From the NCBI GenBank assembly GCA_016779225.1, contig JADHNZ010000005.1:38326-102325 (forward strand): a stretch of DNA of 64,000 nucleotides. Direction: 5' to 3'. The position numbers and the translations under genes were made by a program. The notes under the pieces were generated by a model, which did not search any database, had not been told where the DNA came from, and was given only the letters and a program-made list of their open reading frames with translations. Positions within the stretch are counted from its first letter, which is position 1. Every line of letters starts with the position of its first letter. Below are positions 16,520 through 24,658 of the stretch, one piece after another. Origin of the DNA: Planctomycetota bacterium (GTDB lineage: Bacteria > Planctomycetota > UBA1135 > GCA-002686595).

Positions 16520-18586
16520 ATGGCCAAGCCTGCCCCCCTCCTCCTGGCCGCACTCTCCTCGCTGGCTGCCCTGCCCTTGCTCATCGAGCCCGCAGACTCC
16601 GCGGTCCAGGGGCCGGGACACCCCCGCGCCTTCGAGCTGCAGGGCTCCCAGCCCTTCGAGTTCGTGGACTACCTCCAGCCTGGCCAGGGCTGCTCCATCT
16701 GCCACGGGGGCTACAACCCGGCGGTGTCCCCCTACGACACCTGGAAGACCAGCCTGATGGCCCAGAGCGCGCGGGACCCGATCTTCCACGCAGGCCTCGC
16801 CATCGCGGAGCAGGACCTGGGCGGCTCGGGCCTCTTGTGCCTGCGCTGCCACACCCCCGGCGCCTACATGGAGGGCCGCGCCCTTCCCACCGACGGGAGC
16901 GGCCTCGACCCGTGGACCAACGACTTCGATGGCGTGACCTGCCATGTCTGCCACCGCCTGGTGGACCCCGTCGCTGCGCCGGAGAACCCGCAGGAGGACG
17001 CCGGCATCCTCGCGGCCCTCACGCGCCCCGTCACGGTCGAGCCCCACTCCGGGATGTTCGTGCTGGACCCCGACGACCGACGACGCGGCCCCTTCGACCT
17101 CGGGCCCAACTTCTCGTTCCACGAGTTCCGGGTGTCTCCCTTCCACCGGGACTCCCTGCTGTGCGCGACCTGCCACGATGTCTCGAACCCGGCCCTCGAG
17201 CCGCGCCCGAACGGAGTCGGCTACCGCCTGACCAACCTGAACGCGGCGCACCCGACCCAGGACAAGCACGACATGTTCCCGATCGAGCGCACCTACTCGG
17301 AGTGGACGCGCAGCGTCTACGCCGTCGCGCCGATCGACAGCGGCGGTCGCTTCGGAGGCAACCAGCCAGAGGTCCAGTCGTGCCAGGACTGCCACATGCC
17401 CACGGTGAACGACCGGGCCTGCTCGCCGGGACTCGGCGGAGTCCTGCGGCCGGACATGCCCCTGCACACCTTTGCAGGCGCCAACTCCTGGGTGCTGTCC
17501 GCCGTCCGCTCGCTGTATCCCGACAGCGAGACGGGGCTCAGCGCCAGCGGGGTCCAGGCAGCCGAGGCGCGCAACGCAGACCTCATGACCCGGGCTGCGG
17601 ACCTGCAGGCCCACCGGCAGGGCGAGGATCTCGTTGTGCGCGTGATCAACCGCACCGGACACAAGCTTCCGACCGGCTACGCCGAGGGCCGCCGGATGTG
17701 GCTCGAGGTGGAGTGGTTCGACGCTGCGGACGCGCCGCTGGGCACGAACGGAGCCTACGACGACGGCACCGCCACCCTCGACGCGAGCAGCACGCGCGTG
17801 TGGGAGATCCTGCACGGCCTGGATGACTACATGGCGGCCGTGACCGGCAAGCCCGCCGGCGAGAGCTTCCACTTCGTGCTCAACAATGTGACGCTCAAGG
17901 ACAACCGGATCCCCGCACGGGGCTTCACCCAGGCCGCCTATGAGGAGGTCGGTGCTGAGGTGGTCGCCGCCCATTACGAGGACCAGCAGCACTGGGACGA
18001 CGCCGCCTTCACGCCGCCTCCGGGCGCCGTCCGCGCGGAGGTCCGCCTCCGGCACCAGACCACCTCGCGCGAGTACATCGAGTTCCTGCGCGACGAGAAC
18101 AGCACGAACGGCGCGGGGCAGCAGGCCTATGACCTCTGGGAGCAGCACGGCAAGAGTGCTCCGGTCACCATGGGCACCCTGACCGTGGACCTCTCGAGCC
18201 CCGCCTGCAGCGCCCCTCTCGAGTACGGCCTGGGCACCGAGTCCTCCCTCGGCCTCCGCCCCGAGCTCATCCCCGTCGGGACCCCGAGCGCCTCCGGCCC
18301 CGGCTTCGAGCTCCAGCTCAGCGGCGGCCTGCCGGGCGAGCTGGCGGTCCTGTGGATGGGCACCTCCCTCGGGTCGGCCCCCCACCTCGGCGGGACCCTC
18401 CTGGTGGGCGCCCCCCAGCGTGTGGGCACGGTGGTGGCGGACGCCGCCGGGAAGGCCGGCTTCCCCGTCCCGCTCGACGCCACCATGGTCGGCAGCGATC
18501 GCTTCTTCCAGGTCATCCAGCGGGACCCCGCGGGCGCCTCGGGCGCCGTGCTGACCGCCGGCCTCGCCGCCCGAATCTGCGACTGA
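16520..18586 (+). CDS. Exported five-haem cytochrome c family protein
   Basis: This is a 688-residue protein with an N-terminal signal (residues 1-28). It carries five CxxCH haem sites: CSICH (about residue 58), CLRCH (107), CHVCH (139), CATCH (216) and CQDCH (292). This looks like a periplasmic or outer-membrane electron carrier of the octahaem/NapC-like or selenite-reductase-like superfamily; no exact family is recognised. Residues about 350-530 contain RVINRTGHKLPTGYAEGRRM, typical of the C-terminal domain of such multihaem proteins. The final 110 residues (LGLRPELIPVGTPSASGPGF onward) form a beta-rich tail reminiscent of sorting domains. It is followed by hairpins at 18587-18613. Confidence 0.85.
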   Translation: MAKPAPLLLAALSSLAALPLLIEPADSAVQGPGHPRAFELQGSQPFEFVDYLQPGQGCSICHGGYNPAVSPYDTWKTSLMAQSARDPIFHAGLAIAEQDLGGSGLLCLRCHTPGAYMEGRALPTDGSGLDPWTNDFDGVTCHVCHRLVDPVAAPENPQEDAGILAALTRPVTVEPHSGMFVLDPDDRRRGPFDLGPNFSFHEFRVSPFHRDSLLCATCHDVSNPALEPRPNGVGYRLTNLNAAHPTQDKHDMFPIERTYSEWTRSVYAVAPIDSGGRFGGNQPEVQSCQDCHMPTVNDRACSPGLGGVLRPDMPLHTFAGANSWVLSAVRSLYPDSETGLSASGVQAAEARNADLMTRAADLQAHRQGEDLVVRVINRTGHKLPTGYAEGRRMWLEVEWFDAADAPLGTNGAYDDGTATLDASSTRVWEILHGLDDYMAAVTGKPAGESFHFVLNNVTLKDNRIPARGFTQAAYEEVGAEVVAAHYEDQQHWDDAAFTPPPGAVRAEVRLRHQTTSREYIEFLRDENSTNGAGQQAYDLWEQHGKSAPVTMGTLTVDLSSPACSAPLEYGLGTESSLGLRPELIPVGTPSASGPGFELQLSGGLPGELAVLWMGTSLGSAPHLGGTLLVGAPQRVGTVVADAAGKAGFPVPLDATMVGSDRFFQVIQRDPAGASGAVLTAGLAARICD

Positions 18587-18613
18587 CCCCCGAGGGGGCC
18601 AGGGCGCCCCTGG
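18587..18613 (+). terminator. Tandem hairpins after cytochrome gene
   Basis: CCCCC-GA-GGGGG (18587-18598) begins right after the stop codon and CCAGGG-CGC-CCCTGG (18599-18613) follows it. No U tract is present. Their place suggests transcript end processing or weak termination. Confidence 0.35.
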
Positions 18614-18633
18614 GACCGCCTGCGCGCGGATCC

Positions 18634-18646
18634 TAGAGTGGCGCGC
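18634..18646 (+). promoter_or_regulatory. Putative leaderless promoter of AsmA-like gene
   Basis: TAGAGT plus 7 bases leads to the ATG at 18647. The in-frame GTG at 18638 lies inside this hexamer, which argues against it as the start. Confidence 0.5.
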
Positions 18647-19486
18647 ATGAAGCTGCTCCTGCGCCTCGTGGTCCTGCTGGCGCTCGCCCTCATCGGCGGG
18701 GCCATTGCCCTGTACGCATTCCTACCCTCTGCAGCGCGCACCGCAGTGGAGGTGGGCAGCCAGGAGGCCCTCGGAGTCCCCGCGGGGCTTGGCGGCCTGC
18801 CGCTCTCGCTCGGCCCCGACGCGGCGAGCCTTGGCATCGAGGAGCTCTCAATCGCCAACCCCGAGCCGTTCACCGACTCGAGCCTCCTGGAGGTCGACCT
18901 GGCCTCGGTGTCCCTGGACACGGCCTCGGTCCTCCAAGAGGTCGTGCGCGTCCGCGAGGTGCGGCTCGACGGCGTGCGGCTAAACCTGATGCAGAAGGGC
19001 AGCAGCTCGAACCTCGCCTGGTTCCTGGAGCGGCTGTCCTCGGAGCCGGGCGCCCCCACGCCTCCGTCCGAGGACCCCGCCCCGGCAGGAGCCCCAGCCG
19101 GCCCGGGCAAGAAGCTCGCCGTGGACCGCGTGCTCCTGAGCGGGATCACGGCGCGTCTCGAGCTGGCCGATGTGCCCCTGGGTGCGGGGAGCTACGAGGT
19201 GACCCTGCCTCCTGTGGACCTCGACCTGTCGGACGCGGAGCCCGGCGACACCGGCTCCCTCCTTCGCGTGGTCCTGCGCGAGCTGATCGACGACAGCCTG
19301 CAGGCGCTCGAGGTGGAGCTGCCGCCCGGCACGACCCAGGCCCTGCTCGAGGGCGGCGGCTGGCGCGCGGCAGGTGACGCCGCACGCTCGGTCCTCGAGG
19401 AGAAGGGACGCGAGGAGGTGGACCGGGCCCTCGAGAAGCTCCCCACCGACCTCAAGAACCCGCTCAAGGGCCTGCTCGGCGACTGA
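18647..19486 (+). CDS. AsmA/DUF748-like membrane-anchored protein
   Basis: This is a 279-residue protein with one N-terminal membrane helix (MKLLLRLVVLLALALIGGAI). The rest resembles the repeat-like beta strands of AsmA-type lipid-transfer proteins: LGIEELSIANPEPFTDSSLL, then VDLASVSLDTASVL, then VREVRLDGVRLNL. A Pro/Ala/Gly linker near residues 135-155 splits two strand-rich halves. AsmA-like proteins face the periplasm and are thought to help move lipids. At this size it is much shorter than true AsmA (over 600), so a small relative is likely. ATG 18647 is preferred over GTG 18638 because of the promoter overlap. It is convergent with the sulfatase-like gene, 25 bases apart. Confidence 0.65.
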   Translation: MKLLLRLVVLLALALIGGAIALYAFLPSAARTAVEVGSQEALGVPAGLGGLPLSLGPDAASLGIEELSIANPEPFTDSSLLEVDLASVSLDTASVLQEVVRVREVRLDGVRLNLMQKGSSSNLAWFLERLSSEPGAPTPPSEDPAPAGAPAGPGKKLAVDRVLLSGITARLELADVPLGAGSYEVTLPPVDLDLSDAEPGDTGSLLRVVLRELIDDSLQALEVELPPGTTQALLEGGGWRAAGDAARSVLEEKGREEVDRALEKLPTDLKNPLKGLLGD

Positions 19487-19511
19487 GCGGCGCGGGCTCC
19501 ACGGCCCAGGC

Positions 19512-21107
19512 TCAGTAGCCCATCTGACGGAGCCTCGCGGCAGTCTCCTCGGCCTGCGAGGCGTCGAAGCTGCTGGGCAGGGGGTTGGCCTCTCCGAACC
19601 ACTGCAGCAGCTGCGCGCGAAGGCGACGCAGCGCCGCCGCTGCCTCGGGATCCTCGGGGCTGCCCCCTGGGGAGACTCCCACCAGGAGGTCTCGCTGCTC
19701 CTTGGGATCAGCCTCGAGGTCGTACAGCTGCTCCGTCTGCAGGTACGGGGCGTTGAGGTACTTCCAGCGCCCCTCCCGCACGGCATGCGGCTTGAGCCAG
19801 TTCAGCCACTGCCCGCGAGCGCGCGCACCGTCCTCCAGCCCCTGCCAGGGCTGCGTCGCCTCGGTCACGAGTGCGCGGCGCGGCGGCTGCTCCCCGCTTT
19901 GGAGGAACGGCACGAGGTCCAGGCCCTGAGCCGTCGGGGGCACCTCAAGCCCAAGGAGCCCGCAGACGGTCGGCAGCACATCGATCGTCCCTACCGGCTC
20001 GCGCACCCTCCGACCACGGGCCGAGGCCAGCGGATGCGCGTCCGGCAGCCGCACCATCAGCGGAACATGGGCCACGGTCTGGTGCACGCCCAGGCCGTGG
20101 TTCCAGCGGTCGGGGTGCTCGGTGAAGGTCTCCCCGTGGTCGCCCGTGACGATGACGATCGTGCGGTCCCAGCGGCCCGAGGCCCGCAGGCCATCGAAGA
20201 GCGCGCCCAGCGACGCGTCCAGGGCCTCGACCTCTGCCGCGTAGAGAGCGGCGAGCTGCCGGTCCAGCTCTGCGGGCGTGGGGTCGTGGCGGCGCACGAG
20301 CTCAGGGCTCAGGCCCGCCTGGACCGCCCCGGCGAGCCCCGGGACCGGCCCCTCGACGCCTAGATCCCGGCGCTGTCCGGCGCGAACGGCGCGCTCGACG
20401 GTCAACGGATCGCCCACCAGGCCAACGGGCAGCCCCGCGGGGCGAGCCGAGGCGGGCGGGGCGTAGGGCGCGTGGGGATCGAAGTAGTGCGCGAAGAGGA
20501 AGAGCGGCGCCTGCGGAGGCACCTCGCTCAGGCTCCGCAGGGCGGCGGCGGTCACGGCCGGCCCTCCACGCTGATTCTGGTCCGCTCCTCCGGCTCCGAC
20601 GAACACCTCAAACGCTTCATCGAACTGGGCGAAGCCCTGGTCGAAGCCGAAGCGCGCCTCCAGGGCAAAGGACCCGAGGAAGGCACGGGTGTCCATGCCG
20701 GCGCTGGACAGGAGCTCGGCCAGCGTCAGGTTGCCGGGGTTGAGGGTGAAGCCGTTGCGGGCCACCCCGTGACGATGGGGCCAGGTGCCCGTCATCAGGG
20801 TGGTGTGAGCACACAGGGTCGTCGTCGCGGCGCTCTGTGCCGCCTCGAAGACCACGCTCTCGCGCGCCAGCGCGTCGAGGGCCGGGGTCCGCGCGGCGGC
20901 GTCCTGTGCGAAGGGGCCGAGGTGATCGGCACGGGTGGTGTCGAGGGACACGAGGACGAGGTCCCACTCTGGCGTTGCCACCCCACAGCCCCCGACGAAG
21001 AGCGCGGCTCCAAGACCGAGCGCGGGAAGTCCGAGCAGCTGGGAGCCGGCGCGTGAGCTCCCGGGCCGGCGCCGCGCGCAGGCAGGATGGATCGCTCTAG
21101 GCCTCAT
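19512..21107 (-). CDS. Sulfatase-like lipoprotein of the alkaline phosphatase superfamily with Thr at the nucleophile position
   Basis: This is a 531-residue lipoprotein: the signal ends in ALFVGG followed by the lipidated Cys (about residue 41). DLVLVSLDTTRADHLG supplies the metal-binding Asp pair, HYFDPHAPY and VTGDHGETFTEH supply further metal ligands, and VGTIDVLPTVCGLLGLEVP is typical of the family's second half. In the nucleophile motif TTLCAHTTLMTG, counting back from the TG puts Thr where sulfatases have the Cys or Ser that becomes formylglycine. It matches the TTLPSHASLLTG form of phosphoester-type relatives, with PS changed to CA. I therefore expect phospho- or phosphono-ester chemistry, or an inactive protein, rather than a classic sulfatase. 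Its ATG overlaps the stop of the upstream MORN lipoprotein. Confidence 0.85.
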   Translation of the reverse strand: MRPRAIHPACARRRPGSSRAGSQLLGLPALGLGAALFVGGCGVATPEWDLVLVSLDTTRADHLGPFAQDAAARTPALDALARESVVFEAAQSAATTTLCAHTTLMTGTWPHRHGVARNGFTLNPGNLTLAELLSSAGMDTRAFLGSFALEARFGFDQGFAQFDEAFEVFVGAGGADQNQRGGPAVTAAALRSLSEVPPQAPLFLFAHYFDPHAPYAPPASARPAGLPVGLVGDPLTVERAVRAGQRRDLGVEGPVPGLAGAVQAGLSPELVRRHDPTPAELDRQLAALYAAEVEALDASLGALFDGLRASGRWDRTIVIVTGDHGETFTEHPDRWNHGLGVHQTVAHVPLMVRLPDAHPLASARGRRVREPVGTIDVLPTVCGLLGLEVPPTAQGLDLVPFLQSGEQPPRRALVTEATQPWQGLEDGARARGQWLNWLKPHAVREGRWKYLNAPYLQTEQLYDLEADPKEQRDLLVGVSPGGSPEDPEAAAALRRLRAQLLQWFGEANPLPSSFDASQAEETAARLRQMGY

Positions 21108-21679
21108 CGCTGCGCCTCCCGGAGGAGGACCTCCCGCTGCGCGGCGAGGTCTGGCGGGAGCAGGTCGGCGAAACGCGCCTCGAAGCGCTCACGATCCGAG
21201 TCCTGGGCAGGCCGCTCCTCCACCAGGGATCCCCCCCGGTAGGACTGCACGGCGGCGACGCGGCCCGCGGGACCAAAGGTCAGCCACTCGCCCTCGCGCA
21301 GGTTGTCGGCCCAGGTCCCCATGAACTCGGGCTCCCCGCTCTCGGTCCAGCCGCGGTGGCGCCCCTCCCGCAGACCGGAGCGCCACTCCTCGGCGCGGAT
21401 CAGCTCACCCGTGGGAGCCCAGTCGAGCCAGAGCCCGTCGCGCCGTCCCTGGTCCCAGGACCCCATCCGGTCCGGGCTGCCATCCTCGTGCAGGCGCAGG
21501 TCCAGCCCATGGAGCATGGGTCCGTCCCAGAGCGAGACGCGAGCCACGGCACCAGCGTCGAAGCGCTCGACCCGCGGGGCGTCGGAGCAGGCGGCAAGTG
21601 CCCACAGCGCGAGCGGGCAGAGCTGGAACACGCCAAGGGGGAAAGCCGAGGGAGTCCTCGCCGCGACGCGCTGGACCAC
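21104..21679 (-). CDS. Short MORN_2-type lipoprotein paired with the sulfatase-like gene
   Basis: The frame is open far upstream; I place the start at GTG 21679 because it gives a 191-residue lipoprotein with a signal and a Cys after ALWALAA (about residue 29), but the start is uncertain. The mature part has MORN-like units: GSWDQGRRDGLWLDWAPTGE, GLREGRHRGWTESGEPEFMG and TWADNLREGEWLTFGPAG. These are the same type as in the lipoprotein at 13669. The stop overlaps the start of the sulfatase-like lipoprotein (ATGA), so both are probably made and localised together. Function is unknown. Confidence 0.65.
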   Translation of the reverse strand: MVQRVAARTPSAFPLGVFQLCPLALWALAACSDAPRVERFDAGAVARVSLWDGPMLHGLDLRLHEDGSPDRMGSWDQGRRDGLWLDWAPTGELIRAEEWRSGLREGRHRGWTESGEPEFMGTWADNLREGEWLTFGPAGRVAAVQSYRGGSLVEERPAQDSDRERFEARFADLLPPDLAAQREVLLREAQR

Positions 21680-21871
21680 GCCCTGCTGCGGCCACTGGCC
21701 GCACCCCGTGTCCTGCTGCGCGTGCCCCACCCCCAGAGGGTTCTGTGTGAGGACGCTCCAGTCAACCGCCAGGGGGCCTCCGTGGGCGCGGAGCTGGGGA
21801 CGCCGTCCATCCCGTGTCCGCCGACCGCTCAGAGGCCCCAAGAACACCAGGTCCGGGGCACCGAGGCCTTC

Positions 21872-21877
21872 TAACCT
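21872..21877 (+). promoter_or_regulatory. Possible -10 element of the dehydrogenase-like gene
   Basis: TAACCT lies 70 bases before the ATG at 21948, inside the 268-base gap between divergent genes. If used, this gene would have a leader of about 65 bases, unlike most in the window. No ribosome site is obvious directly before the ATG. Confidence 0.25.
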
Positions 21878-21947
21878 TGACCCCCCGTCGGAGGCGTCGG
21901 AAGATGAAGAGCGGCGCAGCCCCCGTGGGGCGCCCCCAGATCCCGCC

Positions 21948-23516
21948 ATGAAGACCTCCCTCCTTGCCCTCGCGGTCCTCACCGCGACCGCCACCGGCAC
22001 CTTCGCCCAGAACCTGACCACCGAGCTGGTGGCCCAGGGCTTCGCCCGGCCCGTCTTCGCCACGGCGCCGCCAGGGGACACCGGGCGCCTGTTCGTGTGT
22101 GAGCAGCACACGGGCCGCATCGAGATCATCGACCTCGCCACGGGCCAGGTCCTCCCGACCCCGTTCATGACCCTCTCGGTGTCCACCGGGAACGAGCAGG
22201 GCCTGCTCTCCATGGCCTTCCACCCGGACTACGCGAACAACGGCCGCTTCTTCGTGTCGCGCACCGCGACCGGCGGCAACACGCGCGTGACCGAGCACCT
22301 GGTCACCACCGACCCCAACATCGGCGATCCCACGGTCATCCAGCAGATCGTTGCAGAGAGCCAGCCCTTCTCGAACCACAACGGCGGTCAGATCGCCTTC
22401 GGTCCGGACGGCTACCTCTACGTGGGCCTTGGCGACGGAGGCAGCGCCAACGACCCGGGCAACCGCTCGCAGAACGGCAGCACCAACCTGGGCAAGATGC
22501 TGCGCCTCGACATCGACGCGGCGGCTCCCTTCGTTCCGCCCTCCAACCCGTTCGTGGGCAACGGCAGCGTCCTCGACACCATCTGGGCCACCGGCCTGCG
22601 CAACCCCTGGCGCTTCTCCTTCGACCGCGGCACCGGCGACATGTACATCGCGGATGTCGGCCAGAACGCCTGGGAGGAGATCAACTTCCAGCCGGCCTCG
22701 AGCGCGGGCGGTGAGAACTACGGGTGGCGCTGCATGGAGGGCGACCACTGCACCGGACTCTCCGGCTGCACCTGCAACGCAACCAACCTCGTGGACCCGA
22801 TCCAGGAGTACAGCCACTCCTTCGGCTGCTCCATCACTGGAGGCTATGTCTACCGCGGCTCCGCGCTGCCGACCCTCCAGGGCACCTACTTCTACGCGGA
22901 CTACTGCACCAGCCGGATCTGGTCCTTCCGCTACCAGAACGGCGCCGTGACCGAGTTCACCGAGCGCACCCAAGAGCTCGACCCTCCGGGCAGCCAGAGC
23001 ATCACCACCATCACCTCCTTTGGCGAGGACGCCAACGGTGAGCTCTACATCCTCGAGCAGGGCGGCCAGATCTGGCGCCTTTCCCAGGACTGCGGCACCA
23101 GCAACTACTGCGTCGCGGGAGGCAACTCCACGAACGCCCTCGGCGCCTCGATCTCGTCGTTCGGGTCGAACGACCTCTCTGCCAACTCGTTCAGCCTCGC
23201 GGTGAACGGCGCGGTCGCCAACCAGTTCGGGCTGTTCTTCTACGGCCCGAACCAGGCGCAGGTCGCCAACGGCAACGGGTTCCTCTGCGTCAGCGGCGGC
23301 CTGCACCGGATCCTCCCCGCCGGCCCCACGGATGTCTTCGGCGGCGTCACCCGCGCGGTGGACTTCACCCAGCCCCCCATGAGCGGTGGGCCCGGGCTGA
23401 TCGTCCCGGGGCAGACCTACAACTTCCAGTTCTGGTACCGCGACCCCGCAGCTGGCGCTGCCGGCGGAGCCAGCTACAACTTCTCCGACGCGCTGTCGGT
23501 CGTGTTCTGCCCCTGA
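21948..23516 (+). CDS. Secreted glucose/sorbosone dehydrogenase-like propeller with shared C-terminal domain
   Basis: This is a 522-residue protein with signal peptide MKTSLLALAVLTATATGTFAQ (cleavage after AQ). Residues about 24-385 match the PQQ-dependent aldose-sugar dehydrogenase fold: LFVCEQHTGRIEII, EQGLLSMAFHPDYANNGRFF, NHNGGQIAFGPDGYLYVGLG, then GLRNPWRFSFDRGTGDMYI, GENYGWRC and GGYVYRG. The His and Arg of NHNGG and LRNPWR are active-site positions in soluble glucose dehydrogenase. The last 130 residues (NYCVAGGNSTNALG to FWYRD and YNFSDALSVVF) repeat the C-terminal domain of the protein ending at 12257. It probably acts outside the cytoplasm; substrate unknown. Confidence 0.85.
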   Translation: MKTSLLALAVLTATATGTFAQNLTTELVAQGFARPVFATAPPGDTGRLFVCEQHTGRIEIIDLATGQVLPTPFMTLSVSTGNEQGLLSMAFHPDYANNGRFFVSRTATGGNTRVTEHLVTTDPNIGDPTVIQQIVAESQPFSNHNGGQIAFGPDGYLYVGLGDGGSANDPGNRSQNGSTNLGKMLRLDIDAAAPFVPPSNPFVGNGSVLDTIWATGLRNPWRFSFDRGTGDMYIADVGQNAWEEINFQPASSAGGENYGWRCMEGDHCTGLSGCTCNATNLVDPIQEYSHSFGCSITGGYVYRGSALPTLQGTYFYADYCTSRIWSFRYQNGAVTEFTERTQELDPPGSQSITTITSFGEDANGELYILEQGGQIWRLSQDCGTSNYCVAGGNSTNALGASISSFGSNDLSANSFSLAVNGAVANQFGLFFYGPNQAQVANGNGFLCVSGGLHRILPAGPTDVFGGVTRAVDFTQPPMSGGPGLIVPGQTYNFQFWYRDPAAGAAGGASYNFSDALSVVFCP

Positions 23517-23537
23517 GGGCCGACCGACCCCAGTCCG

Positions 23538-23570
23538 GGGAGCGCACATCGCACGGCGGTGTGCGCTCCC
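23538..23570 (+). terminator. Strong hairpin between dehydrogenase-like gene and moaA
   Basis: GGGAGCGCACA pairs perfectly with TGTGCGCTCCC over 11 bp around an 11-base loop, 21 bases after the stop. There is no U run after it, but its strength and place make it a likely transcript end. It also insulates moaA, whose own promoter follows at 23600. Confidence 0.55.
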
Positions 23571-23599
23571 TGCGCATTCCGAGCGCTTGCACCGCCCGC

Positions 23600-23612
23600 T
23601 AGAATCCTCGCC
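23600..23612 (+). promoter_or_regulatory. Putative leaderless promoter of moaA
   Basis: TAGAAT plus 7 bases leads to the GTG at 23613. It supports this GTG over the upstream ATG at 23559, which would fall within the hairpin region. Confidence 0.5.
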
Positions 23613-24638
23613 GTGCAGACCGTCCTCGACCTCCACCAGCGCCCCCTGCGGAGCCTGCGAGTCTCGGTCACGGATCGCTGCAACCTGCGCTGCAGCTACT
23701 GCATGCCGGAGGAGGAGTACACCTGGCTCGAGCGGGACCACCTTCTGCGCTTCGGCCAGCTGACCGAGGTCGTGCGCGCGGCGACCCTCGTAGGCACGCG
23801 CAGGGTCCGCCTGACCGGCGGCGAGCCGCTCCTCCGTCGTGAGCTGTGGCGGCTCGTCGAGCAGCTCGCGGCGCTCGAGCTCGAGGACCTTGCCCTGACC
23901 ACCAACGGCGTGCACCTGGCGCAGCAGGTCGAGACCCTGGCCCAGGCCGGGCTGGACCGAGTCACCATCAGCCTGGACACCCTGCGGCCGGAGCGGTTCA
24001 GGAAGCTGACACGCCGCGATGCCCTCGAACCGACCCTCGCCGGGATCGAGGCTGCGGTTCAAGCCCTGCCGGGCCGAGTGAAGATCAACACGGTCCTCAT
24101 GGCGGGCGTCAACGACGACGAGGTCCACGACCTCCTCGCGTGGGCGCAAGACCTCGGCTGTGAGCTGCGCTTCATCGAGTACATGGATGTGGAGGGCGCC
24201 ACGCGCTGGAGCGCGAGCCGCGTGCTGCCCGCCTCCGAGCTGCTCCGTCGCCTCGACCAGGCCCATGGGCCCGTCGAGGCCGCTGAGACCAGCACATCCG
24301 CTCCTGCCCGGCGCTACAGGCTGGGCTCGGGGCAGACCTTCGGCGTGGTGGCCTCCACCACGGCCCCCTTCTGCGGCTCCTGCGACCGCGCTCGCCTGAC
24401 TGCTGACGGACACCTGTTCACCTGCCTCTACGGGGCCGAGGGCCTGGACCTCGGCGCGCCCCTGCGCGCCGGTGAGGGCGCACCCGAGCTTGCGCGACGC
24501 ATCCGGACGGCCTGGGCGGCGCGCACCGACCGCGGCGCCGAGGAGCGCCTCGCCCGACCCGACCGTGAGGCCAGCCTGACCGAGGCCCACACCCTGCGCT
24601 CCGCCCCACAGCGCGAGATGCACACCAAGGGCGGCTGA
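23613..24638 (+). CDS. moaA: GTP 3',8-cyclase
   Basis: This radical SAM enzyme carries out the first step of molybdenum cofactor synthesis. It has 341 residues from the GTG. CNLRCSYC near residue 25 binds the SAM cluster, and CGSCDRARLTADGHLFTC near residue 258 holds the second, substrate-binding 4Fe-4S cluster. Also seen are LTGGEPLLRREL, TTNGVHL, SLDTLRPERFRKLTRRD, NTVLMAGVNDDE and FIEYMD. The C terminus is Gly-Gly, the conserved tail that enters the active site. No other moa gene lies nearby, so the remaining pathway must be elsewhere. It is followed 20 bases later by an unrelated gene with its own promoter. Confidence 0.96.
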   Translation: MQTVLDLHQRPLRSLRVSVTDRCNLRCSYCMPEEEYTWLERDHLLRFGQLTEVVRAATLVGTRRVRLTGGEPLLRRELWRLVEQLAALELEDLALTTNGVHLAQQVETLAQAGLDRVTISLDTLRPERFRKLTRRDALEPTLAGIEAAVQALPGRVKINTVLMAGVNDDEVHDLLAWAQDLGCELRFIEYMDVEGATRWSASRVLPASELLRRLDQAHGPVEAAETSTSAPARRYRLGSGQTFGVVASTTAPFCGSCDRARLTADGHLFTCLYGAEGLDLGAPLRAGEGAPELARRIRTAWAARTDRGAEERLARPDREASLTEAHTLRSAPQREMHTKGG

Positions 24639-24644
24639 CCTGCT

Positions 24645-24658
24645 TATCCTCTAAAGAC
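24645..24658 (+). promoter_or_regulatory. Putative leaderless promoter of toroid protein gene
   Basis: TATCCT plus 8 bases leads to the ATG at 24659, in the 20-base gap after moaA. Confidence 0.35.

Noticed and set aside
18638..18646. GTG start of the AsmA-like gene
   Set aside because: It overlaps the presumed -10 box; the ATG at 18647 sits at the spacing used by the other leaderless genes.
19512..21107. Classic sulfatase
   Set aside because: The residue converted to formylglycine is Thr here, so a sulfatase name is not supported.
23517..23612. Molybdenum-cofactor riboswitch before moaA
   Set aside because: There is a single hairpin and then a promoter directly at the start codon, leaving no transcribed leader for a riboswitch.
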